Positions 18,869-27,931 of a DNA stretch of 64,000 bases are shown here, in pieces. Numbering within the stretch: position 1 is the first letter of the stretch; the number at the start of each line of letters is the position of its first letter. The notes below the pieces were generated by a model. It saw only the letters and a program-made list of their open reading frames with translations, did no database searches and had not been told where the DNA came from. The stretch lies in NCBI GenBank assembly GCA_033812795.1, contig JAPXSY010000008.1, positions 16,348 through 80,347 on the forward strand, given 5' to 3'. Both the position numbers and the translations under genes were made by a program. Source of the DNA: JAPXSY01 sp033812795. GTDB taxonomy: Bacteria; Verrucomicrobiota; Kiritimatiellia; RFP12; UBA1067.

Positions 18869-20794
18869 ATGAAAACAAAGGCGTTCAGGGCCACGGTCAT
18901 CGTTGCCGCTACAATCTTGGGAGCGGCAGTTCAGGCGGCAGAGTGGTATGTCGACAAAGACTCGACGGCCGACACGCACGACGGCGGCCAGGCGACGCCT
19001 TTTCTGACAATCCAAGAAGGACTCGACGCAGCCTCGGCGAATGATATCGTCCATGTCGCGAAGGGGTCGTATCTCATTTCAGCCCCCTTGACATTCAAGG
19101 CAGACGGTGTTTCGCTTGTCGGTGACGACGGGGTCGCCGCGAATACGGTCATTGACGCACAGCAACTCACGAACTGCGTGACGAGCACATATTTCAACTC
19201 GCACTTCCATAATCTGACCTTCACGAACGGCCGTTGCGAGGTGACGAGCGCCTATGGCGGCGGCGGCCTGTGCCTTACGAAGGGCGGCGCGGTCATATCA
19301 AACTGCATCGTCACCAGTTGCGCCGTTATCGGGACAGGCGAGATTGGAATTGCCGGCGGCGGCATCAAAGCGAACGGGGGGGATCTCATTGATTCGCTCG
19401 TCGAGCACTGCTGCATCTCCAACACCGTGACAGAAGCCTACACGAATGCGACATCATGCAATGGCGGCGGTGTGCAAGGTCTCTCCACGGGACGCCGTTC
19501 GATCATCCGCAACTGTTCCGCAGTCTGCACCCGTGGTGTGGCCAGATATAACTTTATGCAAGGCGGCGGCGCGCATGGCGGCAGTTGGTACGACTGCGCC
19601 TTTATCAGCAACCGACTCGTCAACCCGCTCGAGATTTACAACTGCCGCGGCGGCGGGTTGTTTACGGCCCTGACCACGGTCTCGAATTGCTATTTCGAAG
19701 GCAACTACATCACCGGCAAGGGCTCGGGCGCTTTCCTCGACAGGGTATACGCCTGCGGCAACAACTCCTTCATCGGCAACATCGGCAGCGCGCAGGCGGG
19801 CGCCGCAATGCATGGAATAGCGGCTTTCGACTGTTACTTCGAGGGCAATGACCTGCCCGGCGGCGGCAACGAGTGCGGCAGCGGCGGTTTATACCTCGAC
19901 CAAAACGGTGTCGCGCACGGTTGCGCGTTCCGGAACAACTCGGGGATATTGGGCTCAGCGATGCAGAGCCACGGCGGAACCGTGGTCTCGAACTGCCTGT
20001 TCGACAGCAACCTGTGCACCTATGCCGGGAAATACGGTGGCGGTGTCGTTTATTATGGCAACCAGAGACTATCGACGTTTTTGTCGGACTGCGTGTTCAT
20101 CAACAACAGCAGCACATCCGATGGCGCGGCGTTTTACGCGTTCGGCACGTCGAACGCGACGGTACGGAGCTGTCTTTTCGTCAGCAATACGGTGAAACAT
20201 GTGCTGTATATTTTGGAGTGGAATGTCGCCCAATCCGGGATTGCAGCGGGGGAGGGCGCTTGCGGGAGAGTCGAGAACTGCACGATCGCCGACAACACGC
20301 TTTTGGGTTCGTCGTATGCGCTTAAGGGCAGCCAATATGATCTTTTCCAGCGCAACAACCTTATCTACAACAACTGCCTTGAGGACACGACGACGAGCCG
20401 CGCGCTGGAGGACTGGTACGCGGGAACGAACGTGGTGCGGCACTGCTTTATCGATTCGCGCGCCTCGAATGCCGCGAGTTTCGACAAAGACGGGAATGTG
20501 ATCGGGTCGGATCCGATGTTCAGGGACAGTGCGCAGGGCGATTACAGGCTTACGCGGCGTTCGGCGTGTTACAACGCAGGCACCAACCTTGCGTGGATGA
20601 CGGAAGGGGCGCTGGACATGGGCAACGGTTTCCGGGAGACCCATCCAGCCACGATCACGGCGTTCGGCGAGACTTTCCCTGTGGGCGTGAAACTCGAAAA
20701 GATCGATCCGTGCGCGCGTGTTGAAGGCGGTAGGGTCGACATCGGCTGTTTCGAGCTTTTCCGCCCGCTTGTCTTTACGATGAGCGTCAAATGA
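18869..20794 (+). CDS. Secreted right-handed parallel beta-helix protein
   Basis: 641 residues from ATG 18869, the second of two adjacent ATG codons and the better spaced from AGGAG; the ATG at 18842 lies inside the previous gene. Signal peptide: FRATVIVAATILGAAVQA. The N-cap is EWYVDKDSTADTHDGG with PFLTIQEGLDAASANDIVHV, a classic opening of secreted parallel helices. Many rungs follow (GGGLCL, NCIVTSC, GGVVYYG). The C terminus carries NAGTNLAWM, DIGCFELFR and TMSVK. It is a tandem neighbour and paralogue of the gene at 16771, probably from gene duplication. Followed by the hairpin at 20815-20851, so transcription may partly stop here. Confidence 0.88.
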   Translation: MKTKAFRATVIVAATILGAAVQAAEWYVDKDSTADTHDGGQATPFLTIQEGLDAASANDIVHVAKGSYLISAPLTFKADGVSLVGDDGVAANTVIDAQQLTNCVTSTYFNSHFHNLTFTNGRCEVTSAYGGGGLCLTKGGAVISNCIVTSCAVIGTGEIGIAGGGIKANGGDLIDSLVEHCCISNTVTEAYTNATSCNGGGVQGLSTGRRSIIRNCSAVCTRGVARYNFMQGGGAHGGSWYDCAFISNRLVNPLEIYNCRGGGLFTALTTVSNCYFEGNYITGKGSGAFLDRVYACGNNSFIGNIGSAQAGAAMHGIAAFDCYFEGNDLPGGGNECGSGGLYLDQNGVAHGCAFRNNSGILGSAMQSHGGTVVSNCLFDSNLCTYAGKYGGGVVYYGNQRLSTFLSDCVFINNSSTSDGAAFYAFGTSNATVRSCLFVSNTVKHVLYILEWNVAQSGIAAGEGACGRVENCTIADNTLLGSSYALKGSQYDLFQRNNLIYNNCLEDTTTSRALEDWYAGTNVVRHCFIDSRASNAASFDKDGNVIGSDPMFRDSAQGDYRLTRRSACYNAGTNLAWMTEGALDMGNGFRETHPATITAFGETFPVGVKLEKIDPCARVEGGRVDIGCFELFRPLVFTMSVK

Positions 20795-20814
20795 CCCCCC
20801 GTGAGTGACAAAAA

Positions 20815-20851
20815 CCCCGCGCATGCGTTCAGGGAGGGCGCACGCGCGGGG
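20815..20851. terminator. GC-rich hairpin, probable terminator or attenuator
   Basis: CCCCGCGCATGCG (20815-20827) and CGCACGCGCGGGG (20839-20851) pair with one mismatch around an 11-nt loop. On the minus strand it is followed by TTTTTG, so it would work best against antisense transcription; on the plus strand there is no U-tract. It separates the two beta-helix genes from the enzyme genes downstream. Confidence 0.5.
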
Positions 20852-20886
20852 GTGTCCTTAAAATCAAACGGTATCCTTAGAAGAAC

Positions 20887-22986
20887 ATGAATGTTGAAAA
20901 AGTCCTGACACTGTCCGTTCTGGCGGCCGCTGTCTGCGCCTTGTCCGGGTTTGCCGCAGACGGTGCGCCGACGGCGAAAATCAAGCCGTGCGCAGGTTCC
21001 GAGATCCGTCAATTCGCACCCGGCGAGCGGCTGTTCTTCGACCGGCATTTCGTCATTTCCAAAAAGGTTGCGCTGCAGCTCGTGGGCAAGTCCTTTGTCT
21101 ACGCATCCATCAACGGCATCTCCTTCCGGGTGACGCAGTCCGGGGAAATTTTGGCGCTGACGCCGCCTGCGGAGTTCACCGACAAGGGCGGCAAGCCTTC
21201 GCAAGAATCGGAACTGAAGAAGCTCGGGTTCGCGGAGGTGAATGACATTCCCGTCTCGCAGCTCTTCAACACGTCCGACAAGGAGAAGGTCCGCGTCTGG
21301 CGCAAACAGGTGAAAGAGGGCGAACGCTACGAACTCGACTACTGGTGCGTCATCGCGGGGTTCGATCCCAAGCCGGCCGTAACCGTGAAGAAGGACGTCC
21401 CGCGCGAGACGCTGTATAACGGGATCGTCCTCGAGACGGATCCGCGTGACCGGACTGATATGCGCAAGTACGGACGCTATCCGCTGCCCGTGCCGTATCT
21501 GGACAATCCCCCGGCAGTAATCCCCGTGGATGCCGGGCGTCAACTTTTCGTGGACGACTTCCTCATCGCCTCGACCACAATGGTGCGCACTTGGCATAAG
21601 GCGCAGAAGGATCCGAAGAACCCGGTGCTCCGTCCCGAGACCCCGCTCGAGCGCGGTGCGCTCGGGCCGATCAAAACGCCGATGGCAGCGCCCTTTTCCG
21701 GCGGCGTGTGGTTCGACGCGACGGACAGGCTCTACAAGTGCTGGTACTGCGCGGGCTGGTTCGACGGAACGGCGTACGCGTATTCCAAGGACGGCTACAA
21801 CTGGGAGCGCCCGGTGCTCAAGGTGGACGGCAAGACAAACCGTATCGTGAAGCCCGAGACGCGGGACGGCAAGAACTGTCATCGCGACTCCGCCGCAGTC
21901 ATCCTCGACCCGGACGCGACGGACGGCAACCGCTTCAAGGCGTTCATTTGGTCACGTCCCCAAGGCGGCGAGATTTTCACGTCCGCGAACGGCACGGACT
22001 GGGAGTGGCGCGCCGCCTGTGCCTGGAGCGGTGACCGCTCGACCCTCTTCTATAATCCGTTCCGTAAGGTATGGTGCTACTCGCTGCGCGACTTCTGGTC
22101 TGCCCGCTCGCGCCAGCTTGCCGAGAGCAAGGACTTTGTCGCGGGTGTCGCCTACACGAACCGCGTCTGCTGGCAACGCGCGGACTGCTGTGATCGGCGT
22201 GACATGCGCTGGGTCTACTGCGAGGAAGGCAACTACGAGAAGGAACCGCCCGAGCCGTCCCTCTATAACCTCGATTGTGTCGCCTACGAATCGTTGATGT
22301 TGGGCGTGTACGCGATCATGTCCGGAGCGGACAACAGCGAGTTCCAGCGTCGGGGCTCTCCCAAGCTCACCGAACTCCACCTCGGCTTCAGCCGCGACGG
22401 CTACCACTTCTCGCGTCCCGAAGACCGTTCGCCGTTCATACCCGCGTCCCGCACATACGGTGCGTGGGACCGCGCTTATCTGCATTCGAACGCGGCGATC
22501 TGCCTTGTGAAGGGCGACGAGCTGCTCTTCTATTACACGGGCTTTGCGGGACAGATCGGGGAGTGGAAAGACCATCCGGTCGGAGGGCTTTACACGCTCG
22601 CGCAGATGGGTATCGCGCGCCTGCGCCGGGACGGCTTCGCCTCAATGGATGCCGGCCGTTGCGGAGGCGAACTCGTCACGCGTCCGATCCGCTTCACCCG
22701 GGGCGACCGCCTCTTCGTGAACGCGAATGCCGCGGGCGGCGAGCTTAAGGTCGAGATTCTGGATGAGGATGGCCAAGCTCTTGCGGCTTCCAAGCCATTC
22801 ACGGCGAATGCCGTCAAATCGGAGATTCTCGGCGGACTTTCCTCTTACGCGGGCAAAACCATTCGTCTTCGCTTCACCGCCCGCGATACGCAACTTTACG
22901 CATTCTGGTTCTCCGACGCCTCAGGCCGGTCCCGCGGTTATCTCGCCGGCGGCTCTCCCGAGGCGGACGGCCTCAAGGACGAGTGA
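20887..22986 (+). CDS. Secreted GH43/GH32-like beta-propeller protein
   Basis: 699 residues with a signal peptide (MNVEKVLTLSVLAAAVCALSG). The first 200 residues are an N-terminal domain of unknown type. QLFVDDFLIAS near residue 220 marks the start of a five-bladed-propeller domain widespread in PVC bacteria, with blades such as GVWFDATDRLYKCWYCAG, AYSKDGYNWERP and LHLGFSRDGYHFSRP. The last 110 residues form a small beta-sandwich (GELKVEILDEDG). The propeller resembles GH43, GH32 and GH62-type folds, but I cannot place the three acidic catalytic residues, so substrate and activity stay open. Its first six residues (MNVEKV) are the same as those of the WWN gene at 37256. Confidence 0.7.
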   Translation: MNVEKVLTLSVLAAAVCALSGFAADGAPTAKIKPCAGSEIRQFAPGERLFFDRHFVISKKVALQLVGKSFVYASINGISFRVTQSGEILALTPPAEFTDKGGKPSQESELKKLGFAEVNDIPVSQLFNTSDKEKVRVWRKQVKEGERYELDYWCVIAGFDPKPAVTVKKDVPRETLYNGIVLETDPRDRTDMRKYGRYPLPVPYLDNPPAVIPVDAGRQLFVDDFLIASTTMVRTWHKAQKDPKNPVLRPETPLERGALGPIKTPMAAPFSGGVWFDATDRLYKCWYCAGWFDGTAYAYSKDGYNWERPVLKVDGKTNRIVKPETRDGKNCHRDSAAVILDPDATDGNRFKAFIWSRPQGGEIFTSANGTDWEWRAACAWSGDRSTLFYNPFRKVWCYSLRDFWSARSRQLAESKDFVAGVAYTNRVCWQRADCCDRRDMRWVYCEEGNYEKEPPEPSLYNLDCVAYESLMLGVYAIMSGADNSEFQRRGSPKLTELHLGFSRDGYHFSRPEDRSPFIPASRTYGAWDRAYLHSNAAICLVKGDELLFYYTGFAGQIGEWKDHPVGGLYTLAQMGIARLRRDGFASMDAGRCGGELVTRPIRFTRGDRLFVNANAAGGELKVEILDEDGQALAASKPFTANAVKSEILGGLSSYAGKTIRLRFTARDTQLYAFWFSDASGRSRGYLAGGSPEADGLKDE

Positions 22987-23043
22987 CATGCATTGACGGG
23001 AATATACAGCCAGCAATCAATAAAACCCAAAACAACGCTTTCA

Positions 23044-23112
23044 GACAGGATTACAGGATTCATTATGACTGGAATAAAACGGGCACATCATGTAAATCAT
23101 GTAGTCATGTCC
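23044..23112. repeat. Intergenic ACAGGATT / ATCATGT short-repeat block
   Basis: Two near-identical ACAGGATT units (23045-23060) are followed by ATCATGT units (23084-23112) in the 164-bp gap before the esterase gene. The same vocabulary recurs at 48141-48167, 62191-62240, 62531-62556 and 63013-63038. Such units are common intergenic fillers in this kind of genome. Confidence 0.65.
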
Positions 23113-23150
23113 GAGTTTTTTTAGCAACACAGTGTACGAGGGGTATGGAC

Positions 23151-24629
23151 ATGAAACGACAAATGATGTTGATGACGGGGATCTGTCTGGCCGGTGCGGC
23201 GTGGGCGCAGGAGAAAGCGCCGCTGCCGCCGGCCGTGCAGGCGCAGATGGCGGCGGAGTTCGCGAAGGCGAAGCTCGTGACCGAGGGGCTTTCGGATTAT
23301 GAACGACCCTGGACGTTATCGGCCTATGTGCCGAACGACCGGATCGTCTGGGAGGTCGGCGAGCGGCCCGAGGCGGTTTTCGAGGTACGCGGGGCGGACG
23401 GCCGACTTCTCACGAAAGAGCAGCTCACGAACGTGACGATGTCGGTCTCGTGGTACCGGACACACGAGACGACGGTCGAGGATATCGTTCTTTCGCAGGA
23501 GGGAAACCCCGTGCGGCGCATCCTCACGCTGGACAAGCCCGGCGTTGTCGCCGTGACAGCGAAGCTCCGCGGCATTCCCGAACCGCTTAACGGACGCTAT
23601 CCGAACGTGCGTGATCTCAGGCAGGCGCGCGTGGATGAGAAGGGCAAGCGCCATTCGCTCACGCTCAGCTATCGCGTGGGCGCGCTCTTCAACCCGCTGG
23701 AGATCAAGCCCGGCAAACCCATCCCCGAGGGTTTCGATGCGAAGTGGCGGGAGTTTCTCGAAGAAGACGCGAAATACTCCAACGTGCCAAAACACTTCCG
23801 GCGCCGCGGCACAAACGATGCGGAGAACGTGTGGGTATACGCGGGAGTGCTGGACTCGCCCGGCGGCGAGGTGCACTTTGACTGGGGCGTGCCGAAGGTG
23901 GTGCGCGAAGGCAAGGGAAAGCTGCCGATCCGCGTCTTTCTGCAGGCGTATGGAACCGGTTTCCACTTCGCCGAGACGTGGATCAGCGGCGAGCTGACGC
24001 TCGGCATCAACTGCCATTCGATCTCGAACCGCGCGTCGAACGCCTATTGGGACGAGGCGCGTAAGCGCCACGGCAACTTCGGCTTCCCGACGAACGAGAA
24101 TGCGAAGGTCGAGACGTGTTATCACATTAACATGTTGCGGCGCGACATTCGTGCGCTCCGCTGGGCGATGAGCCATCCGGGTTGGGACGGCACGAACCTC
24201 TATGTGCACGGCGACAGCCAGGGCGGATTCCAGACGTTCGCGCTCTCGGGCCTTTTCCCGCAGATCACGAAGGCGTGGTCGATGTGCCCGTGGTACGTCG
24301 ACGTCGGCGGATCGCAAAAGCACTGGCGCCCCCTATGGCAGCCGGGCCCGGATTTCGCCGATCCCGTGCACCACATCACACGCACAAAAGCCCAGAACAT
24401 CACATACACATTCGGCATCTGCGATTCTGCCGGGCCCGCAGACGGCATGATGGCGATGTTCAACGGCATCCCGGACACAACCGCGTTCGCCGAGATCACG
24501 ATCATCCAGAATCGCGGTCACGATGCGGGACATACGAGCAAGGACCTGTTCCCCCATTATGTGTTCACGAAGCGCTTCGGTAAGGTGACAGGCGCGTACC
24601 ACTTGCCGACCGGAGAAACGAAGAGGTAA
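23151..24629 (+). CDS. Acetylxylan-esterase-like alpha/beta hydrolase (AXE1/CE7 type), secreted
   Basis: About 492 residues from ATG 23151 (GAGGGG seven nt upstream); the frame is open to 22983 but that part is intergenic repeat. Signal peptide: MLMTGICLAGAAWAQ. The C-terminal half is an alpha/beta hydrolase: DIRALRWAMSHPGWDG, then the nucleophile elbow GDSQGG near residue 354, and a catalytic His in NRGHDAGH near residue 455. This arrangement fits the cephalosporin-C deacetylase/acetylxylan esterase family, which removes acetyl groups from short oligosaccharides. The N-terminal 200 residues look like a beta-sandwich found on secreted members. It sits 15 nt before the GH28-like gene, so deacetylation and backbone cleavage are probably coupled. 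Confidence 0.75.
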   Translation: MKRQMMLMTGICLAGAAWAQEKAPLPPAVQAQMAAEFAKAKLVTEGLSDYERPWTLSAYVPNDRIVWEVGERPEAVFEVRGADGRLLTKEQLTNVTMSVSWYRTHETTVEDIVLSQEGNPVRRILTLDKPGVVAVTAKLRGIPEPLNGRYPNVRDLRQARVDEKGKRHSLTLSYRVGALFNPLEIKPGKPIPEGFDAKWREFLEEDAKYSNVPKHFRRRGTNDAENVWVYAGVLDSPGGEVHFDWGVPKVVREGKGKLPIRVFLQAYGTGFHFAETWISGELTLGINCHSISNRASNAYWDEARKRHGNFGFPTNENAKVETCYHINMLRRDIRALRWAMSHPGWDGTNLYVHGDSQGGFQTFALSGLFPQITKAWSMCPWYVDVGGSQKHWRPLWQPGPDFADPVHHITRTKAQNITYTFGICDSAGPADGMMAMFNGIPDTTAFAEITIIQNRGHDAGHTSKDLFPHYVFTKRFGKVTGAYHLPTGETKR

Positions 24630-24644
24630 GAGAGGCGGAATATC

Positions 24645-26126
24645 ATGAAAACGTGCATTGCGGTCATGTTGGGGCTCGCTGTAACGGTGACGTTCGCGGA
24701 CGGGACCAAGGCCTATGCCAGACCCGGTTCGGATGGCGGGCCGTTGTACACCGCGCGCGGGGATGCGCCGCGGATCGCAAAAATGATCACAGAAGCCCAA
24801 GCGGCGGGACGGCGCGAGGTGGTGATTCCATATCGCAATGACGCGGCCAACGACGACAAGTGGATCATCGAGGAGACCGTGCTGATCCCGTCTGGCATGA
24901 AAGTGATCCTGGACGGCGCGCGCCTCGTGCAGGCGGACGGGGTTTGTTGCAATCTTTTCGCGAACGAGCACGCCTGGACGGACGACCGGTGTACGGCGAA
25001 GGCCGAGGATCGCGATATCGCGATCGAGGGCCGCAACGGAGCCACGCTGGACGGCGGCAACTGGAACGGTCTGGGCGAGCGATCGAAGCCGCCCGAACTC
25101 GCCGGAAAGCGGCTTGTCCACAACTGCTTCGTCTACTTCCATAACGTTAAAGGGTTCAAGGTCTCGGGGCTCAAATGCCGCCATCAGCGCTACTGGGCAA
25201 CCTGCTTCAGCTTCTGTGAACAGGGCGTCATCCGCGATCTGCGCTTCGAGGCGGACATCTCTTGGGTGAGCGAGGACGGCAGGGATCATCGACCCAACCG
25301 CTTGCCCGGTAAATACGTGAACCTTTGGGTGAAAAACGGTGACGGCGTCAATTTGCGCAAGGGCTGCCACGACATCGTTGTCGAGAACATCACCGGCTGG
25401 ACAGAGGACGACGTGGTCGCGCTCACCAACCTCTGCGGCGAGGAGATGAAAGACATCGTCGAAGGCAAGTCGACCGACATCCATCACATCACCGTCCGCA
25501 ACATCCGTGCGGGGACTTGGCTCTGGTTTAATCAGGTGCGGCTTCTCTGTTGCGACGGTGCGAAAGTGCATGACGTCGTCATCGACGGGGTGCATGACGA
25601 GTACGATCCGAGTTGGATGAACTGGCAACGCAACGCAAGCGCCGTGCAGATCAACGACAGCGCTGAAGAATACTACCGCAAACGCAACTGCGCGATGGGC
25701 GAGATGCGCGACATCGTCATCCGTAACGTCACCTCCGGCGCCGGGTTCCCAATCCGCCTGTTCTGTCCCATGCAGAACGTCACCATCGAGAACCTGCACC
25801 TCCTTCCCGGCGCGAAGGGCGCGCTGGCCGTGCAGTGTGACGCCGAGTTCGACAACGTGACCGTATCCGGGATCACTGCGGACGAGACGGTCCGCCTCTT
25901 CAGCTTCCTCAACTTCCATCAGGCGGAGGGCGCGATCACCGTCCGCAATGCCCGGGTGCCGGAGGCGGAACACCTCATCCGCAACAGCGGCACGTGCCAG
26001 GTGACGCTCGAGAACGTTGAGATCGGCAAGCTGAACGGCGAACGCGAAATCAAATCCTGCGGCGGACACTGGATCGGCGACAAGGTGCCCTTGTATCAAG
26101 ACCTCAAGCCCGGGACGCGTCCGTGA
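24645..26126 (+). CDS. GH28-like (polygalacturonase-like) beta-helix protein, secreted
   Basis: 493 residues with a short signal peptide (CIAVMLGLAVTVTFA). Start ATG 24645 has GAGGCGGA upstream. A parallel beta-helix carries KNGDGVNLRKGCHDIVVENI followed by TEDDVVAL, which parallels the NGDG/DD signature of GH28 and pectate-lyase-superfamily hydrolases, where the aspartates do the catalysis. The early part, PSGMKVILDGARLVQAD, matches the N-cap of that superfamily. Expected role: hydrolysis of a galacturonan or rhamnogalacturonan-like backbone, although the family has many specificities. The usual G/RIK motif is not evident, so activity on polygalacturonate should not be assumed. Colinear with esterases on both sides. 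Confidence 0.7.
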   Translation: MKTCIAVMLGLAVTVTFADGTKAYARPGSDGGPLYTARGDAPRIAKMITEAQAAGRREVVIPYRNDAANDDKWIIEETVLIPSGMKVILDGARLVQADGVCCNLFANEHAWTDDRCTAKAEDRDIAIEGRNGATLDGGNWNGLGERSKPPELAGKRLVHNCFVYFHNVKGFKVSGLKCRHQRYWATCFSFCEQGVIRDLRFEADISWVSEDGRDHRPNRLPGKYVNLWVKNGDGVNLRKGCHDIVVENITGWTEDDVVALTNLCGEEMKDIVEGKSTDIHHITVRNIRAGTWLWFNQVRLLCCDGAKVHDVVIDGVHDEYDPSWMNWQRNASAVQINDSAEEYYRKRNCAMGEMRDIVIRNVTSGAGFPIRLFCPMQNVTIENLHLLPGAKGALAVQCDAEFDNVTVSGITADETVRLFSFLNFHQAEGAITVRNARVPEAEHLIRNSGTCQVTLENVEIGKLNGEREIKSCGGHWIGDKVPLYQDLKPGTRP

Positions 26127-26201
26127 CCCTGATCGTTGCCCATCGCGGCGAACCCCCACATCCCCGGCCTGCACGGGAAGCGGATTCGCAAACTCTAAGC
26201 C

Positions 26202-26231
26202 ATGAACAAGAATGATCTGAGGAGACGATGA
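26202..26231 (+). other. Nine-codon upstream frame overlapping the esterase start
   Basis: ATG 26202 opens MNKNDLRRR and its TGA overlaps the ATG of the next gene (ATGA). The 24-nt block around it recurs, with two changes, at the start of the gene at 29615. It has no clear ribosome site. It may be a translational-coupling leader or simply a copied sequence. The rest of the 101-bp gap shows nothing else I can support. Confidence 0.35.
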
Positions 26232-27886
26232 AGACATTGACGATCGTCGCGGCGGTGTGCGCGCCGGCCGTTCTGCTGGCGGGGCTCTCGGTCAGTCCCG
26301 TGTTCATGGACAACATGATCCTCCAGCGCGACAAGCCGATCCCCGTCTGGGGAAGGGGCGAGGCAGGGAAAGAGGTGACGGTCGACTTCGCGGGCGCGCG
26401 GGCACGGGCAACCGTGGACGCGGACGGGCGCTGGGCGGCGACGCTGCCGGCGCTCGGCGTGTCGAACGATGACCGGACGATGACCGTGACGATGGGCGAA
26501 AAACAAGGCTTCTTCGCAAGGCTCTTCGGCTGTGCGCCCGAAGGCGAGCGCGTCACGTTCGCGAACGTGCTCGTGGGCGATGTCTGGCTCTGCTCGGGCC
26601 AGTCCAACATGGAATACTCGTTCTGCTGGTGGCCGTACTCCATGGACCTCTCGAAGGCCTTCTGCACGAACACGCCGAACTTCCGCTATTTGCGCGTGGC
26701 GCGCCACAAAGCGCCCGTGCCGCGCGAAACGCCGGAGATACAGGGCAAGTGGAGTGTGCTGACGGGGCAGGTGTGGTTCACGGCCTCGTGCGTCGGCTGC
26801 TTCTTCGCGCAGACCGTCATGGAGAAAACCGGGAAAAAGATACCGATCGGGCTCATTGACTCGAGCTGGGGCGGCATGAACATCGAACCGTACATTGACC
26901 CGACGTGCCTCCGGGACGACGACCCGAAGGCGCTGAAGGCGATCAAGGACCGCTACGACGAAAACGCGAACCCGGCGACCGCCAAGGGCCGGATGAAATG
27001 GGACGCGTACCTCGCCCGGCAGAAGGCGTTCGTCGCGGACATCGAGGCGGCGGTCGTCGACGGCCGGCCGCCGGCCGGCGATCCCGCCGAAGTCCCCGTC
27101 TCGCACACCTACTGGAACGGCTGCTACCAGGCGATGATCCATCCGTTCGCGAAGTATCCGGTCAAGGGCGCGCTCTGGTACCAAGGGTGCGGCAACTATC
27201 CGGATAACGAGAACTACCAGTATCTCCTGGAGGGCCTCGTGCGCGGCTGGCGCGAGGCGTGGGGGTACACGTTCCCGTTCTACTGGGTGCAGCTCTCGTC
27301 CTTCGACAACAAGGGTGTCGTCGACGACGCGCCGGCGGGCGGACTCGGGTTCACGCGCGTCCGCGAGGGCATGCGCCGCGCGATGGCGACCATTCCACAC
27401 GGCGGCATGTGCGTGACCTTCGACCTTGGCGACCCCAAGGACATCCATCCGCGGGAAAAGCTGCACGTCGGCCAGCGTCTCGCGCAGTGGGCGCTTAAGA
27501 ACGAGTACGGCTTTGACGACATCGTGCCGTCGGGGCCGAATTACCGCGCGATGAAGATTGAGGGTGACAGAATCCGTCTCTCATTCGACTACGTCGGGTC
27601 GGGCCTCGCCGTCGGCTACAAGAACAACTTCGACGACAGGGACGTGAAACTCATGCCCGAGGCGAAGTTGAGCGGATTTGCGATCGCAGGCGAGGACCGC
27701 ACATGGTTCTTCGCCGACGCGGTCATCGACGGCGACACGGTTGTCGTTTCGTCGAAGGACGTGAAGAAGCCGGTCGCGGTGCGCTACGCTTATCGCACGT
27801 CGCCGATCGGCGCGAACCTCTACAACCGGGAGCTTCTTCCCGCTTCGCCGTTCTGTACGGACGATTGGGAGAGGGAGAAGAAGTGA
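26228..27886 (+). CDS. Sialate O-acetylesterase-family (SASA) carbohydrate esterase, secreted
   Basis: 552 residues; GAGGAG precedes ATG 26228. Signal peptide: LTIVAAVCAPAVLLAG. An N-terminal beta-sandwich starts VSPVFMDNMILQRDKPIPVWG, as in most SASA proteins. The catalytic block is LCSGQSNMEY near residue 124, followed by SWGGMNIEPYI, KGALWYQGCGNY and the catalytic Asp-His region DPKDIHPREK. These motifs define SGNH-type esterases that remove O-acetyl groups; in environmental bacteria they act on acetylated plant or algal polysaccharides more often than on sialic acid. It forms a tandem pair with the next gene, 45 nt downstream. Confidence 0.88.
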   Translation: MKTLTIVAAVCAPAVLLAGLSVSPVFMDNMILQRDKPIPVWGRGEAGKEVTVDFAGARARATVDADGRWAATLPALGVSNDDRTMTVTMGEKQGFFARLFGCAPEGERVTFANVLVGDVWLCSGQSNMEYSFCWWPYSMDLSKAFCTNTPNFRYLRVARHKAPVPRETPEIQGKWSVLTGQVWFTASCVGCFFAQTVMEKTGKKIPIGLIDSSWGGMNIEPYIDPTCLRDDDPKALKAIKDRYDENANPATAKGRMKWDAYLARQKAFVADIEAAVVDGRPPAGDPAEVPVSHTYWNGCYQAMIHPFAKYPVKGALWYQGCGNYPDNENYQYLLEGLVRGWREAWGYTFPFYWVQLSSFDNKGVVDDAPAGGLGFTRVREGMRRAMATIPHGGMCVTFDLGDPKDIHPREKLHVGQRLAQWALKNEYGFDDIVPSGPNYRAMKIEGDRIRLSFDYVGSGLAVGYKNNFDDRDVKLMPEAKLSGFAIAGEDRTWFFADAVIDGDTVVVSSKDVKKPVAVRYAYRTSPIGANLYNRELLPASPFCTDDWEREKK

Positions 27887-27931
27887 GAATGGGAATTGGG
27901 AAACAGGAATAAGGAAACGAGGAGATTCAGG

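Noticed and set aside
26123..26215. Short frame reading LIVAHRGEPP, similar to the start of glycerophosphodiester phosphodiesterases
   Set aside because: Only about six residues fit and the expected following residues are absent; too short to call a remnant.
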